Assembly (NCBI RefSeq): GCF_022581195.2
Contig: NC_061476.1
Span: 4,386,098-4,450,097, forward strand
Origin: Helicoverpa zea
Lineage: Eukaryota; Arthropoda; Insecta; Lepidoptera; Noctuidae
DNA length: 64,000 bases
Reading direction: 5' to 3'
Shown piece after piece: positions 25,301 to 34,684 of this stretch (positions within the stretch are counted from its first letter, which is position 1; every line of letters starts with the position of its first letter). The notes beneath the pieces were generated by a model. It was not told the origin of the DNA, did not search any database, and worked only from the letters and a program-made list of their open reading frames with translations. A program made the position numbers and the translations under genes.

Positions 25301-26051
25301 CTTCACCATTCAAATGTCCCAATTTCAACATAGAAAACAACTTTTTCACTCGCTCAGCACTCTTATCACTCGATTCAAACATACAACACCCATAATCACG
25401 CACCGAATGTATAACGGGTTCAATATTACTTAAGGTCAAGTCCTTCTCTGTCGTGTTTAAAATCTTTACAGGAATTTTACCATCTCGCGACGATACTATT
25501 GAATTGGCCATAAAAACTCCCTCACATATTTCCTTTGAACATACTACACCGTCTCCTTTCAATGTTGTGTTTATAAAATGAATCGATTCCGACCTTGACG
25601 GAATAAACAAAAATCCTTCATTCGTATATCTCAAAGTCGGTAAACAAACACGTTGATTATTTGAATTTAGTAATGATAAAGTGTGATTATCGTAATTTAA
25701 TATAGCGCAATACTTGTTTAAAAAGTCATCACCAATAATTCCACTGGCCCTACAAGGTAAGTTATGAAAAACAAAGAACTTATGACTAAACGTATTATCT
25801 TTCACTTGTAAATTTAAACAAACATATCCGATAGACTCTGTGCTACCTCCAATACCTCGAATAAGGGTCTTCTCTTTATGGAAAGGAATTTTGTAAACAT
25901 CAATGTATTTGTATTCTATCGCCGAGATTGAGGCACCGGTGTCAAGTAACCAGTTCAATGTACAATTGTTGATATTAAACTGAACTGAAGGCGAATTATA
26001 ATTACAGCTAAAAATAGAACCTTTAGGAACGAAAAAACTGGTTCGGATCAT
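22398..26051 (-). CDS. pol: Pol polyprotein (protease-RT-RNase H-integrase)
   Basis: A complete 1217-residue frame. Visible in order: aspartic protease LLDTGASISAIE with DTGA at 37-40; RT with VDYRKLN near 350 and active-site box YLDN at 446-449; RNase H with TDASG (D597) and ILTDHKPL; integrase zinc finger HAGIRRMF ... CEQCQKQK near 890-925; catalytic DD35E at D953 (FLDIVGPLP), D1013 (ATDRGAEF) and E1049 (GALENTHK). The RT box is normally YxDD, so the second Asp is replaced by Asn (GAC AAT) and polymerase activity is probably lost, although the frame has no stop. The frame overlaps gag by 29 nt in a different phase and has its own ATG at 26051. Length and domain order are normal for Ty3/gypsy; there is no chromodomain. 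Confidence 0.95.
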   Translation of the reverse strand: MIRTSFFVPKGSIFSCNYNSPSVQFNINNCTLNWLLDTGASISAIEYKYIDVYKIPFHKEKTLIRGIGGSTESIGYVCLNLQVKDNTFSHKFFVFHNLPCRASGIIGDDFLNKYCAILNYDNHTLSLLNSNNQRVCLPTLRYTNEGFLFIPSRSESIHFINTTLKGDGVVCSKEICEGVFMANSIVSSRDGKIPVKILNTTEKDLTLSNIEPVIHSVRDYGCCMFESSDKSAERVKKLFSMLKLGHLNGEERLSIESLCAKFPDIFYLPGDKLTTTNLYEQTITLKPNTDPVYIKPYRLPYAQHSEVKKQIEKMLSEGIIEPTRSEWSSPVLLVPKKSDINNEKKWRLVVDYRKLNNVIEHDKFPLPNIAEVIDSLSGSIYFSQLDLSSAYYQVSLHPDSRKFTAFCSGQYQMSRMPMGLKTSPSAFSRMINIAMSGLNYDKCLVYLDNLVTFGKSISDHNKNLLDVFIRLRECNLKLNPEKCDFLRKEMLYLGHVVSENGVSPDPEKVRILKDYPQPTNTDEVRRFVAFANYYRKFIKSFAQIAYPLNALSRKNVPFIWDDKCKKAFDSLKKSLTTSPVLQYPDFSKNNIFTVQTDASGYAIGAVLSNKNGNPIAFASRSLNKAEKLYPTIEKELLAIVWAVKHFRPYLYGRKFKILTDHKPLIYLFNMKDPSSRLMKFRLILEEYDFSVEYIKGTNNVVADTLSRLVLTSDELKEMHERVVRIMTRGQKKRMAADLPADSSLSDDWPDQPKVVETSVLPKESVEMTFITDNDLNKLRLTEKISKESKTFIYIPRKKCIFINPASRSQLTPGAFVRELGEFCKSINVEEVYFLKNNNNNVFVKKIINEINGIDKWSGPRLIILKNIQRIYNKDDQRIVLNDFHLLPTSGHAGIRRMFNNIKHYYYWPGLENDIKEFVHKCEQCQKQKYSVKTREPMTITTTAGSAFEKVFLDIVGPLPKDDENYSYILTLQCELTKYVEAYPLITKSSTEIAQSLVCNFILRYGIPLEVATDRGAEFTSDIFKQVCKLLNIKQIQSTAYHHESIGALENTHKNLGAFLRIQTDNHPEGWSRWLPFWNFSYNTSVHSQTRFTPYELVFGKKCILPSNLTSCTVDPLYNCEHYPAELRYRIQVSLKEARDNLLQSKHNRKIKYDSKINSVTYKPNDLILLKNETGNKLDSIYLGPYVVLRDLAPNVEIIKNGKVDIVHKNRTKLFIPK

Positions 26052-27186
26052 TTTTACTGGTTATATCCAAATTTTGTGATTCGGATTGATCCTTAGACAG
26101 CATGTTTACGTTACGCGTCCTTTGATTACCAAAATTAGAATTATTATAGTACCTACCTCTATAGAACCCTCTAGACCTTGAGTTCCCTCGGTATCCAGGT
26201 TGACCACGACTCCATCCTCGTCCATAGTTATTAATGTGTGCTCCTCGTTCGTGCTGATTCTGCTTACCTCGTCCACGAAAAGGTTGATTAAAATTAACTT
26301 GACCACGACCTTGTCTGTAATAATTACGATTCATAGTTAAAATACCGTTTGATGAAGATGGCAGAGATACTTCCTCGTCTATAGCCGCTTGGATAGCATC
26401 CTTTAAGGACGTAAAATTACGAGCGGCCACTATTGTGCTGAGTCTTCGATTGCGTAAACCGTCGGCAAAACGTTTAATTGCCAGTTGCTCATTCAATGGC
26501 TTTAAAACCGAAAAACTGCTATCGTTTCCGTCGGCTTGCGCAATCGTTAAATCAACAAATAATTCTGATAATTTTTGTCCATAATCGTTAATAGATAATT
26601 CGTTTTGTCTCATATTTTGCATGGTAGTTTGTATAGCAGTGGCCGACTTCTTCGGTAACAAATGTTTTCGCATATCAGATATAAGCGCCGAAACCGTGGA
26701 GTAAGCAGAACCCATAATTAATTTTGCCGACTGTGATAAGCGACTCTTTAAAACAAAGTTAATTAAATTAACCTTTGACGACTCATTAATTACTGTATTA
26801 TAGTATTCAATTCCATCGATTAGCTGTTTTGTCGTTATTTCTTTACCGTCCATAACTGGCAACAAATTTAATGCAACTTTTAGGTCGAAATCCATTGTTA
26901 CAGATTTAATAACTTCAGGGGTACAAAGTCTTATAATTTCTAAGTATAAACTACTAAACTTATCGCAGTATTGGTCAATAATTATACACTCGTCTTTGGC
27001 AATCCTATCGGATTTTATTGACGCTTTTATAGCATCTAGACTCTCACAATATTTTTTATCAATAATATGTGCTTCTTTAAGTTTTTTATCTAAGATGTCA
27101 CCCTTTCTACGACTTGGCCCAATCTTAATCAAGTAAGTTCTAATATCTACGAGTTGATTATATAATTGTTTTAATACATCAGCCAT
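26023..27186 (-). CDS. gag: Gag protein with RGG-rich C-terminus, no CCHC knuckle
   Basis: The 387-residue frame upstream of pol is Gag by position. Such proteins form the particle shell and bind the element RNA. Residues 1-280 are helical-looking with no motif I can name beyond a retrotransposon-Gag-like pattern (VSALISDMRKHLLP, MQNMRQNELSINDYGQKL). Residues about 285-365 are rich in Arg, Gly, Asn and Tyr (QGRGQVNFNQPFRGRG, RGNSRSRGFYRGRYY), an RGG box that probably does the RNA binding in place of the usual CCHC zinc knuckle, which is absent. The pol frame is +1 relative to gag, so Pol is made either by a +1 shift in the 29-nt overlap or by restart at its own ATG. Confidence 0.88.
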   Translation of the reverse strand: MADVLKQLYNQLVDIRTYLIKIGPSRRKGDILDKKLKEAHIIDKKYCESLDAIKASIKSDRIAKDECIIIDQYCDKFSSLYLEIIRLCTPEVIKSVTMDFDLKVALNLLPVMDGKEITTKQLIDGIEYYNTVINESSKVNLINFVLKSRLSQSAKLIMGSAYSTVSALISDMRKHLLPKKSATAIQTTMQNMRQNELSINDYGQKLSELFVDLTIAQADGNDSSFSVLKPLNEQLAIKRFADGLRNRRLSTIVAARNFTSLKDAIQAAIDEEVSLPSSSNGILTMNRNYYRQGRGQVNFNQPFRGRGKQNQHERGAHINNYGRGWSRGQPGYRGNSRSRGFYRGRYYNNSNFGNQRTRNVNMLSKDQSESQNLDITSKNDPNQFFRS

Positions 27187-27387
27187 AACATAATTATATG
27201 AGAATTAAAATAATCAAATAATACATAATACCTAATAATGCATAAAATAAACAATGAGTACCTAACAAAGTAAAATTAGCTTATACATACGAGTACCAGT
27301 AGAATTGATAACACCGACCACATTAACCGATACGATATCGATTTTAACAGCACTCACGAGCACTTCACTGAACACCTCACTCACACT

Positions 27388-27663
27388 TTACACCACATCT
27401 GCTGTGGGGCCCTTGCGAGCCTCCCAACGGCGCCAGGACAGACGTCTCTGCATGGACCTCCTGTCGTATTCCTGCTGCATCCAATTTCTATGGCATTTAT
27501 AGTACAGCTTGTAAATGCCGAAAAGCGCTCCGCACAACAAAACCGTAGTAATTAGTATGAGCAATATGTTTGTCAAGCCCAAATGTTGCTCCACAGCGTT
27601 ATTTCCAGCTCCAGCTGCATTCTGCGCTATAAGAACCTCTTCTCGTGATTGGTTACCACCCAT
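27388..27663 (-). CDS. Small N-myristoylated, single-pass membrane ORF preceding gag
   Basis: 91 codons between the primer-binding site and gag, in the sense direction of the element. The start MGGNQSREE has Gly at position 2 followed by a small polar pattern, a good N-myristoylation context. Residues 30-52 (LTNILLILITTVLLCGALFG) form one hydrophobic membrane span, and the C-terminus is strongly basic (residues 58-84, many Arg/Lys). There is no signal peptide before the span. I do not recognise a named family. The design suggests a protein anchored to the inner face of the plasma membrane, perhaps a separate matrix- or assembly-like factor. It is intact, which argues for function in the element. 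Expression could be by leaky scanning or splicing, since it lies upstream of gag. Confidence 0.75.
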   Translation of the reverse strand: MGGNQSREEVLIAQNAAGAGNNAVEQHLGLTNILLILITTVLLCGALFGIYKLYYKCHRNWMQQEYDRRSMQRRLSWRRWEARKGPTADVV

Positions 27664-27804
27664 AGTTTTTTCAAAAGAAAAATGTAGTTTTATTCAATAA
27701 TGTAGGCCACAATGGTCCCGTACCCGGCGCACACGATTATTTGCCTCAATCTCATTGTTTCTACGCTATGTCCATCACAGACCACACACTACGCGCGCCT
27801 TATA

Positions 27805-27818
27805 TGGCAGGGTCGCCA
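27805..27818 (-). other. Primer-binding site, tRNA-Arg-like
   Basis: Immediately after the 5' LTR the minus strand reads TGGCGACCCTGCCA. It begins with the complement of the tRNA CCA end and differs at one position from the 3' end of the insect tRNA-Arg that I remember. The tRNA identity is an inference. Confidence 0.75.
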
Positions 27819-27935
27819 TGTAAGGTATGGAGTCGTGTAAATGAAACTCACTCGAATGTTCGATTAAAACTGACTATATTCTAATAAGCACAATTACATT
27901 TATAGATCCTTATTACCTACAAGACATACACTACA
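27819..27935 (-). repeat. 5' LTR (117 bp)
   Basis: Same length and, by eye, same sequence as the 3' LTR, which points to a recent insertion. A TATA-like TTATATGG lies on the plus strand just outside it (27800), in the leader, not in the LTR. Confidence 0.9.
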
Positions 27936-28011
27936 GTGTCAGTCACACGTAAACAGTCAGTTTTAATCGAACATTCGAGTGAGTTTCATTTACACGACTC
28001 CATACCTTACA
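27936..28011 (+). repeat. Extra 76 bp: 19 bp filler plus 57-bp inverted copy of the LTR U5 end
   Basis: 27955-28011 (AGTCAGTTTTAATCGAAC ... CCATACCTTACA) is the reverse complement of the outer 57 bp of the neighbouring LTR and equals the inverse of the insertion's left end. The first 19 bp (GTGTCAGTCACACGTAAAC) have no match elsewhere in the element. The TGGC target duplication lies outside this piece, so it entered together with the element. Confidence 0.88.
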
Positions 28012-28536
28012 TGGCCAACTAATCACATTCCCCGACAATATAAGAGGTTGAATAAAATAAAACTTCTTCTGGTTATAATGTGTTTTTCTTTCAACCTTAA
28101 ACACGACCAAAGTCTGGCATTTAAAATACATACAGCACAATATAATTTACGTTCCATACCATAAAACTGGGCTAGCCAAAATACGGCCACATTATCCAAT
28201 TAGCCTGGAAAACGTTCGCACTAAAACCAGGTGAGAAACAGCTAAATAATTACGACAACACTAAAGCAAAGAAACCGCTTATTTCTGCCGCAAAACAAAG
28301 AATTTTCACCTTCCACGTAGGTACCTATATTGGGTCGAACTAAACCGAACGGCCAATAAATATGAACAAAAGAAATTACCAGAGTAACTATCTCATAACT
28401 GTTACTATTATTATTAATAACAAAATTCAAGATGGCGGAGAATTCTTTATTTATTGCGCACAACCTTCATTAAGGTTCATATTTGCTTTTGACGTCATGT
28501 TAGTGTTGGGCGAGTATGGTTTTTGGTTTTATCGAT

Positions 28537-29024
28537 ATTACAGAACAATTTTGATATTATTTTTAATTAATATAAGTGCTTTGTCAATATAAGACCCATT
28601 AAAAACAGGGCTGCGGGATTGTTTAAAAGAGTTACCGCAGCCCTGGTACATAAAAGGCGTACGAAGGAACATGATGCGTTTTAGTCTGACACTTCCTCAC
28701 GATGCTAACCCACAGCGGGAGAAGATTTTATTCAAAGGCCCATCTAGAAAAAAATCGTTTCACTCCCCACTTCACACACCCATTAAGTAACAAAATCCTA
28801 ATAGATAAAGCTCCTCAACTTGTTTGCGTGTAAACAAACTATAGTTTGTTACTAATGCAGAAACATCTTATCCAAATTAATGTTGCAAGGGACAAACCCA
28901 TCAAATATACATAAAACCCTCTATCTTGACTATTCGAACTAAACTAAAGTACACACATGTCCAGAGTTTTAGATACTCGCACATTTTGTCACGATCACGG
29001 ATTCACGACCCTAGTGCCCGAAAC
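28537..29024 (-). repeat. Duplicated segment B, inverted copy (488 bp)
   Basis: Reverse complement of 19480-19967 over its whole length. It is joined to the end of segment A' by the 6-bp word ATCGAT (28531-28536), which matches neither partner. Its far end breaks into unique flank at ACTTGG (29024). Confidence 0.9.
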
Positions 29025-29329
29025 TTGGTGAAACTCGCCTACTAGGTCGAGAGCTAGTGACTGCCAGACCTATGTTATTTTATAAAGGCTGTAACTGTGT
29101 GTGAATACCTTATAGTGGTAACTACGAAGTAGATAGAAAAAGTAGCCCATATTGATATAATCTTTATTTAATATAAAGGAGGATGCGACTGCAAAAAATC
29201 ATATTGAATCGGGGTAAAGCATTTTTTTTTTTTAATAATTTCCAAGGCATCGTCAGTTAAACTTTGTAGTAGTCTTATTCGTACCCACTGTTAGGTAGAT
29301 GCACACACACAAACAGCCTTTATAAAAAT

Positions 29330-29527
29330 AACTAGCGACCCGCTCCGGCTTCGCACGGGATAAAAGTATTTCCCCACTATTTAATGTATGTTATTATACA
29401 TATAAACCTTCCTCTTTAATCACTCTATCTATTAAAAAACCCCGCATAAAAATCGGTTGCGTAGTTTTGAAGATTTAAGGGGACAAAAGGATAACGGGAC
29501 AGAAAAAGCGATTTTTTTTAATACTAT
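29330..29527 (+). repeat. Arthropod-wide interspersed repeat (TAGCGACCCGC...GGCTTCGCACGGG type)
   Basis: Contains TAGCGACCCGCTCCGGCTTC, CTCTTTAATCACTCTATCTA, AAAATCGGTTGCGTAGTTTT and ends near TTAATACTATGTAGT. I recall this repeat from many arthropod genomes as the end of a LINE or SINE. Class not certain. Confidence 0.6.
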
Positions 29528-32059
29528 GTAGTAAAGTCGGGCAGTCGCTAGCTCTTGGCCTATACAGGAGCAACTTGGTCATCATGCCCCATTCCTGTCT
29601 TTCTCCCAACTAAAACCATCTGTTATCTCAGTCACCCTTTTTGTAATTAATAATGTATGAAACCCGCAGACGCTATGCATCATTATGACATACGGCCAAG
29701 CTCTTAGCCCTTCGTACCGGTGACAAAGAAAAAAGAATTTAATTAATACAAGCTGATTTATTGTAGCTAAGTGAATTTTAAGTGGTGCTTTTAGTTTGTC
29801 ATTTTGTTTATTAAAACATTTGTGGTGGATATCTTCATAGTTGTTGAGTAGTTTTGTAATGTGTAGTTTTATTGGTACAAGTGTGGAGACACGTTCCTTG
29901 CACATTCACGGGGAATTAACATGTAGAACTGGCCAAGTGCGAGCCGGATTTTCTTCTCAATACTTAAAATTATCTCTAAAATTATCAAAAGTGTCCCAAT
30001 TTAAAATGATGTTAATAAAATATTCTATTTCGTTTTTTTTTGCTGGCATTACCATAGTACCCACGTTAAAGTAATTAGTAGGTAAAGTTTCTAGTAATTT
30101 ATTAATATAGTTATCTCACGTTTTAAGTATGTATGTCACACGAAAGCTTACTAAGTGGTTGCGACATACAAATTGGAAGTGATGCTCAGTTATTTAGATT
30201 AAAAAGCTCTAATTGAAAAACTACATTCTTGATAAAGATTAAGCAGACCGCAAACTTTTAGTTGGTCGACAGTTTATCGGGCGACACTTTAGTTTCCATT
30301 TTGACAAAACGTAACCCTTCTACTAATTTAAATAAATAGATGCTTTACTGATATTTGTAACTAATATTTTTTACATTAGGTACTCATTGTGTTCTAATAT
30401 TCCTTTTTTTTGTTTTCAGGTACGACATTATTCTCAATACTTCACGATATCAACACTATTACAAACATAAAATGGATAAACATAAGTATAAAACAAAGTA
30501 TACCACAAATCGTATACAATTCACTTTCCAAAATTATCATGGAAGCATAACTTCTGAACATTTTACAGCTATTTCCTCAATCATCTCCATCATACTTAAA
30601 CGCCCACCCATCCAATTATTGGCCTTGCATTACTCAACAGATACCACAACAATCTACTATGACATAACTGAACCATTTCTTTGGTCACCTGCCTTTACCA
30701 CACACAATTTCAAACCTTATATTTCACAACTATAAAGCTTCAATTCAATTGTCAGTCTACCATGTCAACATGTGACTAACATTACAGGAATTTGGACTGT
30801 ATAGCTACAGAGATAGGGTATAAATTCGTCTGTATGAAGTTTCAATATTAATACAGAGTAGATCCCGTATTAAAATGCGATGGTCCATACGTTATCCGAC
30901 ATGGTTACATGGGAATCGTTTTAACTGTGCCACGGTTCGGTTTTGGATAAATTATTATTGAATATTTATTTCGATAGTAAATGTATGGTTTAAGTGGATT
31001 TTGGTTATATTCTATACTGTATCTATTAGTTTTTTTGGGATCTAAAACTTTATATTTTTTGGCGGAAAGTAAATTCTGAATCATTGCGTTGATAAATAAA
31101 AAAACATTAACTCTCTTTCCGTGAAAATCTTCTTTCTAGAAATCTGCTAACAAGGTAGGTAGCACAGTAAAAATCATAAAAATCGTAAAACTGCGCTACC
31201 AAAAAACATATGAAAAAACTAATTTAAATCAATCAAGTTACATCTTTAAAGTCTATGCTAATTACTTATTCTCTAAACAATCCATATACTTATCTTCCTT
31301 TCATCAAACGCACCACATCATAATTTTTTGTCAGCCTCCAGTTTTCAGCGGTTTCAGCCGAAAATCCCGGCTGTCAAGCTAGTCTGAAAACTTCTACGTA
31401 CAAATTATTTCAGGGCACAATTGTTTACAAAACCCCTACCATACAACATCGTTGTATTCATGACTTTATCAGTAAATTTCAGTTCAGAGAAAACAGGTGT
31501 TAGAGATAAGGGCCAACCTGGAATATTTTAGGCTTTAGATTTCAAGTTAAGACTTAATATTTTTGAGTTATGATTACATTTTGTAAGTTCAGTTGACTTA
31601 TAAAATAACTATAAGAATGGAAACTTATTTCATTCATCTAAAATAATAATTGTTTTGATTAGTTTTGTGTTTTAAATAGTAATTCTGTTTACACAAATAT
31701 ACAAAGTTAAAGAAAGGGGATTTAAAGAGATTCTATAACATAAAACAATGTTTGTTGAAAAGTTTTGATCTACGTAAAAATATTTTTTTTGCAATTACAC
31801 GAGAAAATCTTTATAAGTGAAAATGAAGCATCTTTTAAAAAATAAATTATATTAGTTAGGCCAAAGCAGATTATTTTCATAAGATTCTGCATACCTAGTA
31901 GGGGTAAAAAGCCTCAAAGTATCTGAGGCCTTTCAGCAAAGAAGACATGTACTCATGAACTTGTCATTAACAAGTTTACAATGCAGCTCTGCTCGTGTAT
32001 GGTTGAATAATAATCTTGTAAACTGCTCTGACTTTTATATAGAAGCTGGCTGTTCACCG
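29528..32059. other. Non-coding block
   Basis: No supported gene. A weak match to a common moth repeat (AACTGGCCAAGTGCGAGCCGG) is at 29929. An 87-codon open frame at 30472-30735 (plus) follows a splice-acceptor-like TTTTTTTGTTTTCAG at 30405-30419, but its product matches nothing I know and it has no visible partner exon. Confidence 0.45.
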
Positions 32060-32215
32060 TGGTTTCAACCGTGTTGCGAGAAAACTACTTCCCGCACCCG
32101 GATTACAAGTGAGCCTGATGTTTAAGCTATGTTACTGCCAAATTTCATCAAAATACATTGTGTAGTTTTCGCGTGAAAGAGTAATAAACGTGCGACAAAC
32201 ATATGCACATAATCA
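32060..32215 (+). repeat. RTE-type LINE 3'-end-like repeat, diverged
   Basis: Contains GCCAAATTTCATCAAAATAC and TTTTCGCGTGAAAGAGTAAT, the central and 3' blocks of the repeat also seen at 15885. It runs directly into the hairpin at 32191. Confidence 0.5.
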
Positions 32216-32251
32216 GAAGATATATCTGATTATATGCATATGTTTGTCGCA
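32191..32251. repeat. Hairpin-forming inverted repeat
   Basis: TGCGACAAACATATGCACAT is mirrored by ATGCATATGTTTGTCGCA with about 28 bp per arm and almost no loop. One substitution separates the arms. Confidence 0.75.
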
Positions 32252-34684
32252 TTTATAAAAAGTAAATAATAGGAAGCATTCAAAATTAATGGCTACAGAT
32301 AACACGATTCAAAACGCAGCTCATTGAAAAATGTAATCCGTCTTTCCTCCTAAAAACGAGTAAACAACACCAAAAACATAATAATAATCAACACCTCAAG
32401 TGCCTATCTGTATCCTTTTGCAAATCCATCAGCTTAAGCCAGGCACGGCAAAACATACTGTCCAGAAGCGTGTTATTGAGTCGCGCCAAAATTCGCCCGA
32501 AATATAGCAAAACGGGCGAAATTTTGGACGAAAACCGTCCTACGTCTATCCCCCGGGCAGTTAAAATCACAGATTTCACTTATGAAAGGAAAACAACGAG
32601 GGTTTTCAGTCATTTTAGGGCTATACAAGAAGTTATTAATAGACAAAGAAATTAGATATGAAATCCTTGCTAATAATATTAATGACAAAGTAAGTTCGCT
32701 TGATACGCTTTCGTGAGAAAACGGCTGAAGTTATTCAGATGAAATTTTATACAGTGGTGATGATAAAATGGTAACTTGGAGATAGCGATAAGCAACTTTT
32801 GTCACAAATTATATCTAGTGTTTCCACGAGATAATATCTCATTTTGCGAAAACAAAGTCATAAAACAACTACATACCTGTCTACCAATGATATTTATTGA
32901 TTTAATATCATAATAAAAAAACAATTAACAAAGTTAAATGGAAAACGAATTTTCATTTCAGAAATACGTGAATCCGAATATTCGTTACATCATTACTTGC
33001 TCACCGTCCAAAATCTTTAATGATGGCAAATAATTTTAGTTCACATATCGGATTTAATTTGATGTTTTACTATACCGAATTAAGCTAGTTTTAATTGCAT
33101 GATAAAGAGGATATAATATTACGATAGGAAAAACCATATTTCATTTCACATTGATATCCAAAAAACAAACTGTAGAATTAAAAATCTTCTTTTTAAAAAT
33201 GAAATGTACAGCAAAAGCCTTTATCAAACCCCTGCAATTGAACCTGTAACCACAACATTATCCATATCCCTTTATTCCTCATATGACCCCTAAAATCCAA
33301 GCATTATAACACCACAATCACCCTACGTAAACCAGAAACAAGAGAATCTTCAAAAGCGACCAAAACCTAACCCTATCATCCAAAGCTCCTATAAATCAAT
33401 TATCAGTATGCAACATTTGTCAACCTAACCCTAAAATGCCGCACTGGTACACCTGAACGCAGCTACCACCTGCAAATGTCGTCTAGAGTTAAGCTGATAA
33501 TTACGGGATTATTCCCCCTCAGTCTGCATCCCCTTTCCTGTCTCGCCCCCCACTTCACTCCCCCCCACTCCACTTTGCTTCAATGCACCGCAGTATGTGA
33601 GCTAATGGTTTTTAGGGGTATAATTTTTCGTCTGATGGCGTTTTTTTCGTGAATAATTTCCAGTGAAATTATTTTCTAGTGCACTTTTTGTCTGAGTGTT
33701 TCTGTTTCTCGATTGTTTGATGTAAGGTGTATAATGGCGTCTTATGTACGTACTGTAATTTTTGATGGGTGGGTAAGAATTTTAATTGTTTTTAAAACTT
33801 TTTGATGTGGTACAAAAATGGTACATTCAATTGAGTTGATATTGAAGAAATAAAACAACTTTTTTGTGTAAAAAATATATGTTACATGTACATTGTTCAT
33901 AAAAAGTTATATACCGTAATTTACGTAATAAAATTAAGTCTACACATACCAAAATCGTCTTCAGAACCTCTCAACGCAACACCAATAGAAATTAAACTGA
34001 TTAAATACAAGTGTTTGCGAACTCAATTAAATTAACGATAATCTTACATTCCACACGACCTTTACGAGTGGGGAGCCAATGAAATCTCTAGACATCTTAT
34101 TAGAAGTTTGGATTGGTTTGTAATTTATTACAGTTATTGCAAGTTTGGGACATTGCGTCCCACCGCGGTAGTAGCAGGGTTGACCAAACTAAAGGAAATT
34201 AATTTCTGTGTTCTAACAATCATGGTTGATATATTTTGTGTTGGTTTTAGCTAATCAAATTAATTATATTTTGTTTGAAGGATTGGAATATGGAGTTCAA
34301 TAATGTATTAATTCTAATTACGTACATGTTCAGTTTAATTTGCTTTATGAGCATAATTACTTTGATTAATATTAAATTCTTGTTGTGCTGCCAAGCTATT
34401 GAATGGTATTGTTAATCATTTGCGAGTAATCCAATATAATTCTAAATTCTGGCTAATATAATCAAAGCTTTTATTATTTTGATAACGTTATTATTAAACC
34501 ATTTAATCAACTAACATTATACATATGCTGGAAAACCAGCTTCTAACTGACATAAACTACATCTGATCTATTCATCCGTCACAAAGCTACGGTACCATAG
34601 ACACACATATCGCTGTCAAAGTTATAACAAACCTCTTTTTGCGTGAGGAGTTAAAATTTTGAGCGGGAAACCGGAAAACATCCA
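32252..34684. other. Non-coding block
   Basis: No gene recognised. 32480-32620 is CG-richer with TCGCGCCAAAATTCGCCCG (E2F-like). 33510-33590 is a pyrimidine-rich C run. Either could belong to a promoter, but nothing ties them to a transcript. Confidence 0.4.

Larger units (their letters stand above)
22071..28011 (-). mobile_element. Full-length Ty3/gypsy-type LTR retrotransposon with aberrant right end
   Basis: A 5941-bp insertion flanked by TGGC at 22067-22070 and 28012-28015. Transcribed on the minus strand in the order LTR, primer-binding site, small membrane ORF, gag, pol, purine tract, LTR. Both LTRs are 117 bp and read the same. The order protease, RT, RNase H, integrase in pol defines the Ty3/gypsy group. 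The 4-bp duplication and tRNA-Arg-like primer site resemble the mdg1/412-like elements of flies (family knowledge). No env frame is present. Beyond the 5' LTR lies a further 76 bp ending in an inverted copy of the U5 end, and the target duplication encloses that too. Confidence 0.92.
19968..28530. repeat. Duplicated segment A, copy 2, split by the retroelement
   Basis: 19968-22070 plus 28016-28530 make 2618 bp, exactly the length of copy 1. The interruption is the 5941-bp insertion plus one 4-bp TGGC duplication. Because copy 1 has the empty site, either the insertion came after the duplication or the two copies are two haplotypes. Confidence 0.88.

Noticed and set aside
22398..28011. Possible endogenous errantivirus with env
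   Set aside because: Only 210 bp lie between pol and the 3' LTR and no envelope frame is present. The small upstream ORF is not an envelope glycoprotein: it lacks a signal peptide and a large outer domain.
30472..30735. 87-codon open frame after an acceptor-like TTTTGTTTTCAG
   Set aside because: No domain, no partner exon and no repeat context. Could be real but the sequence alone does not support it.
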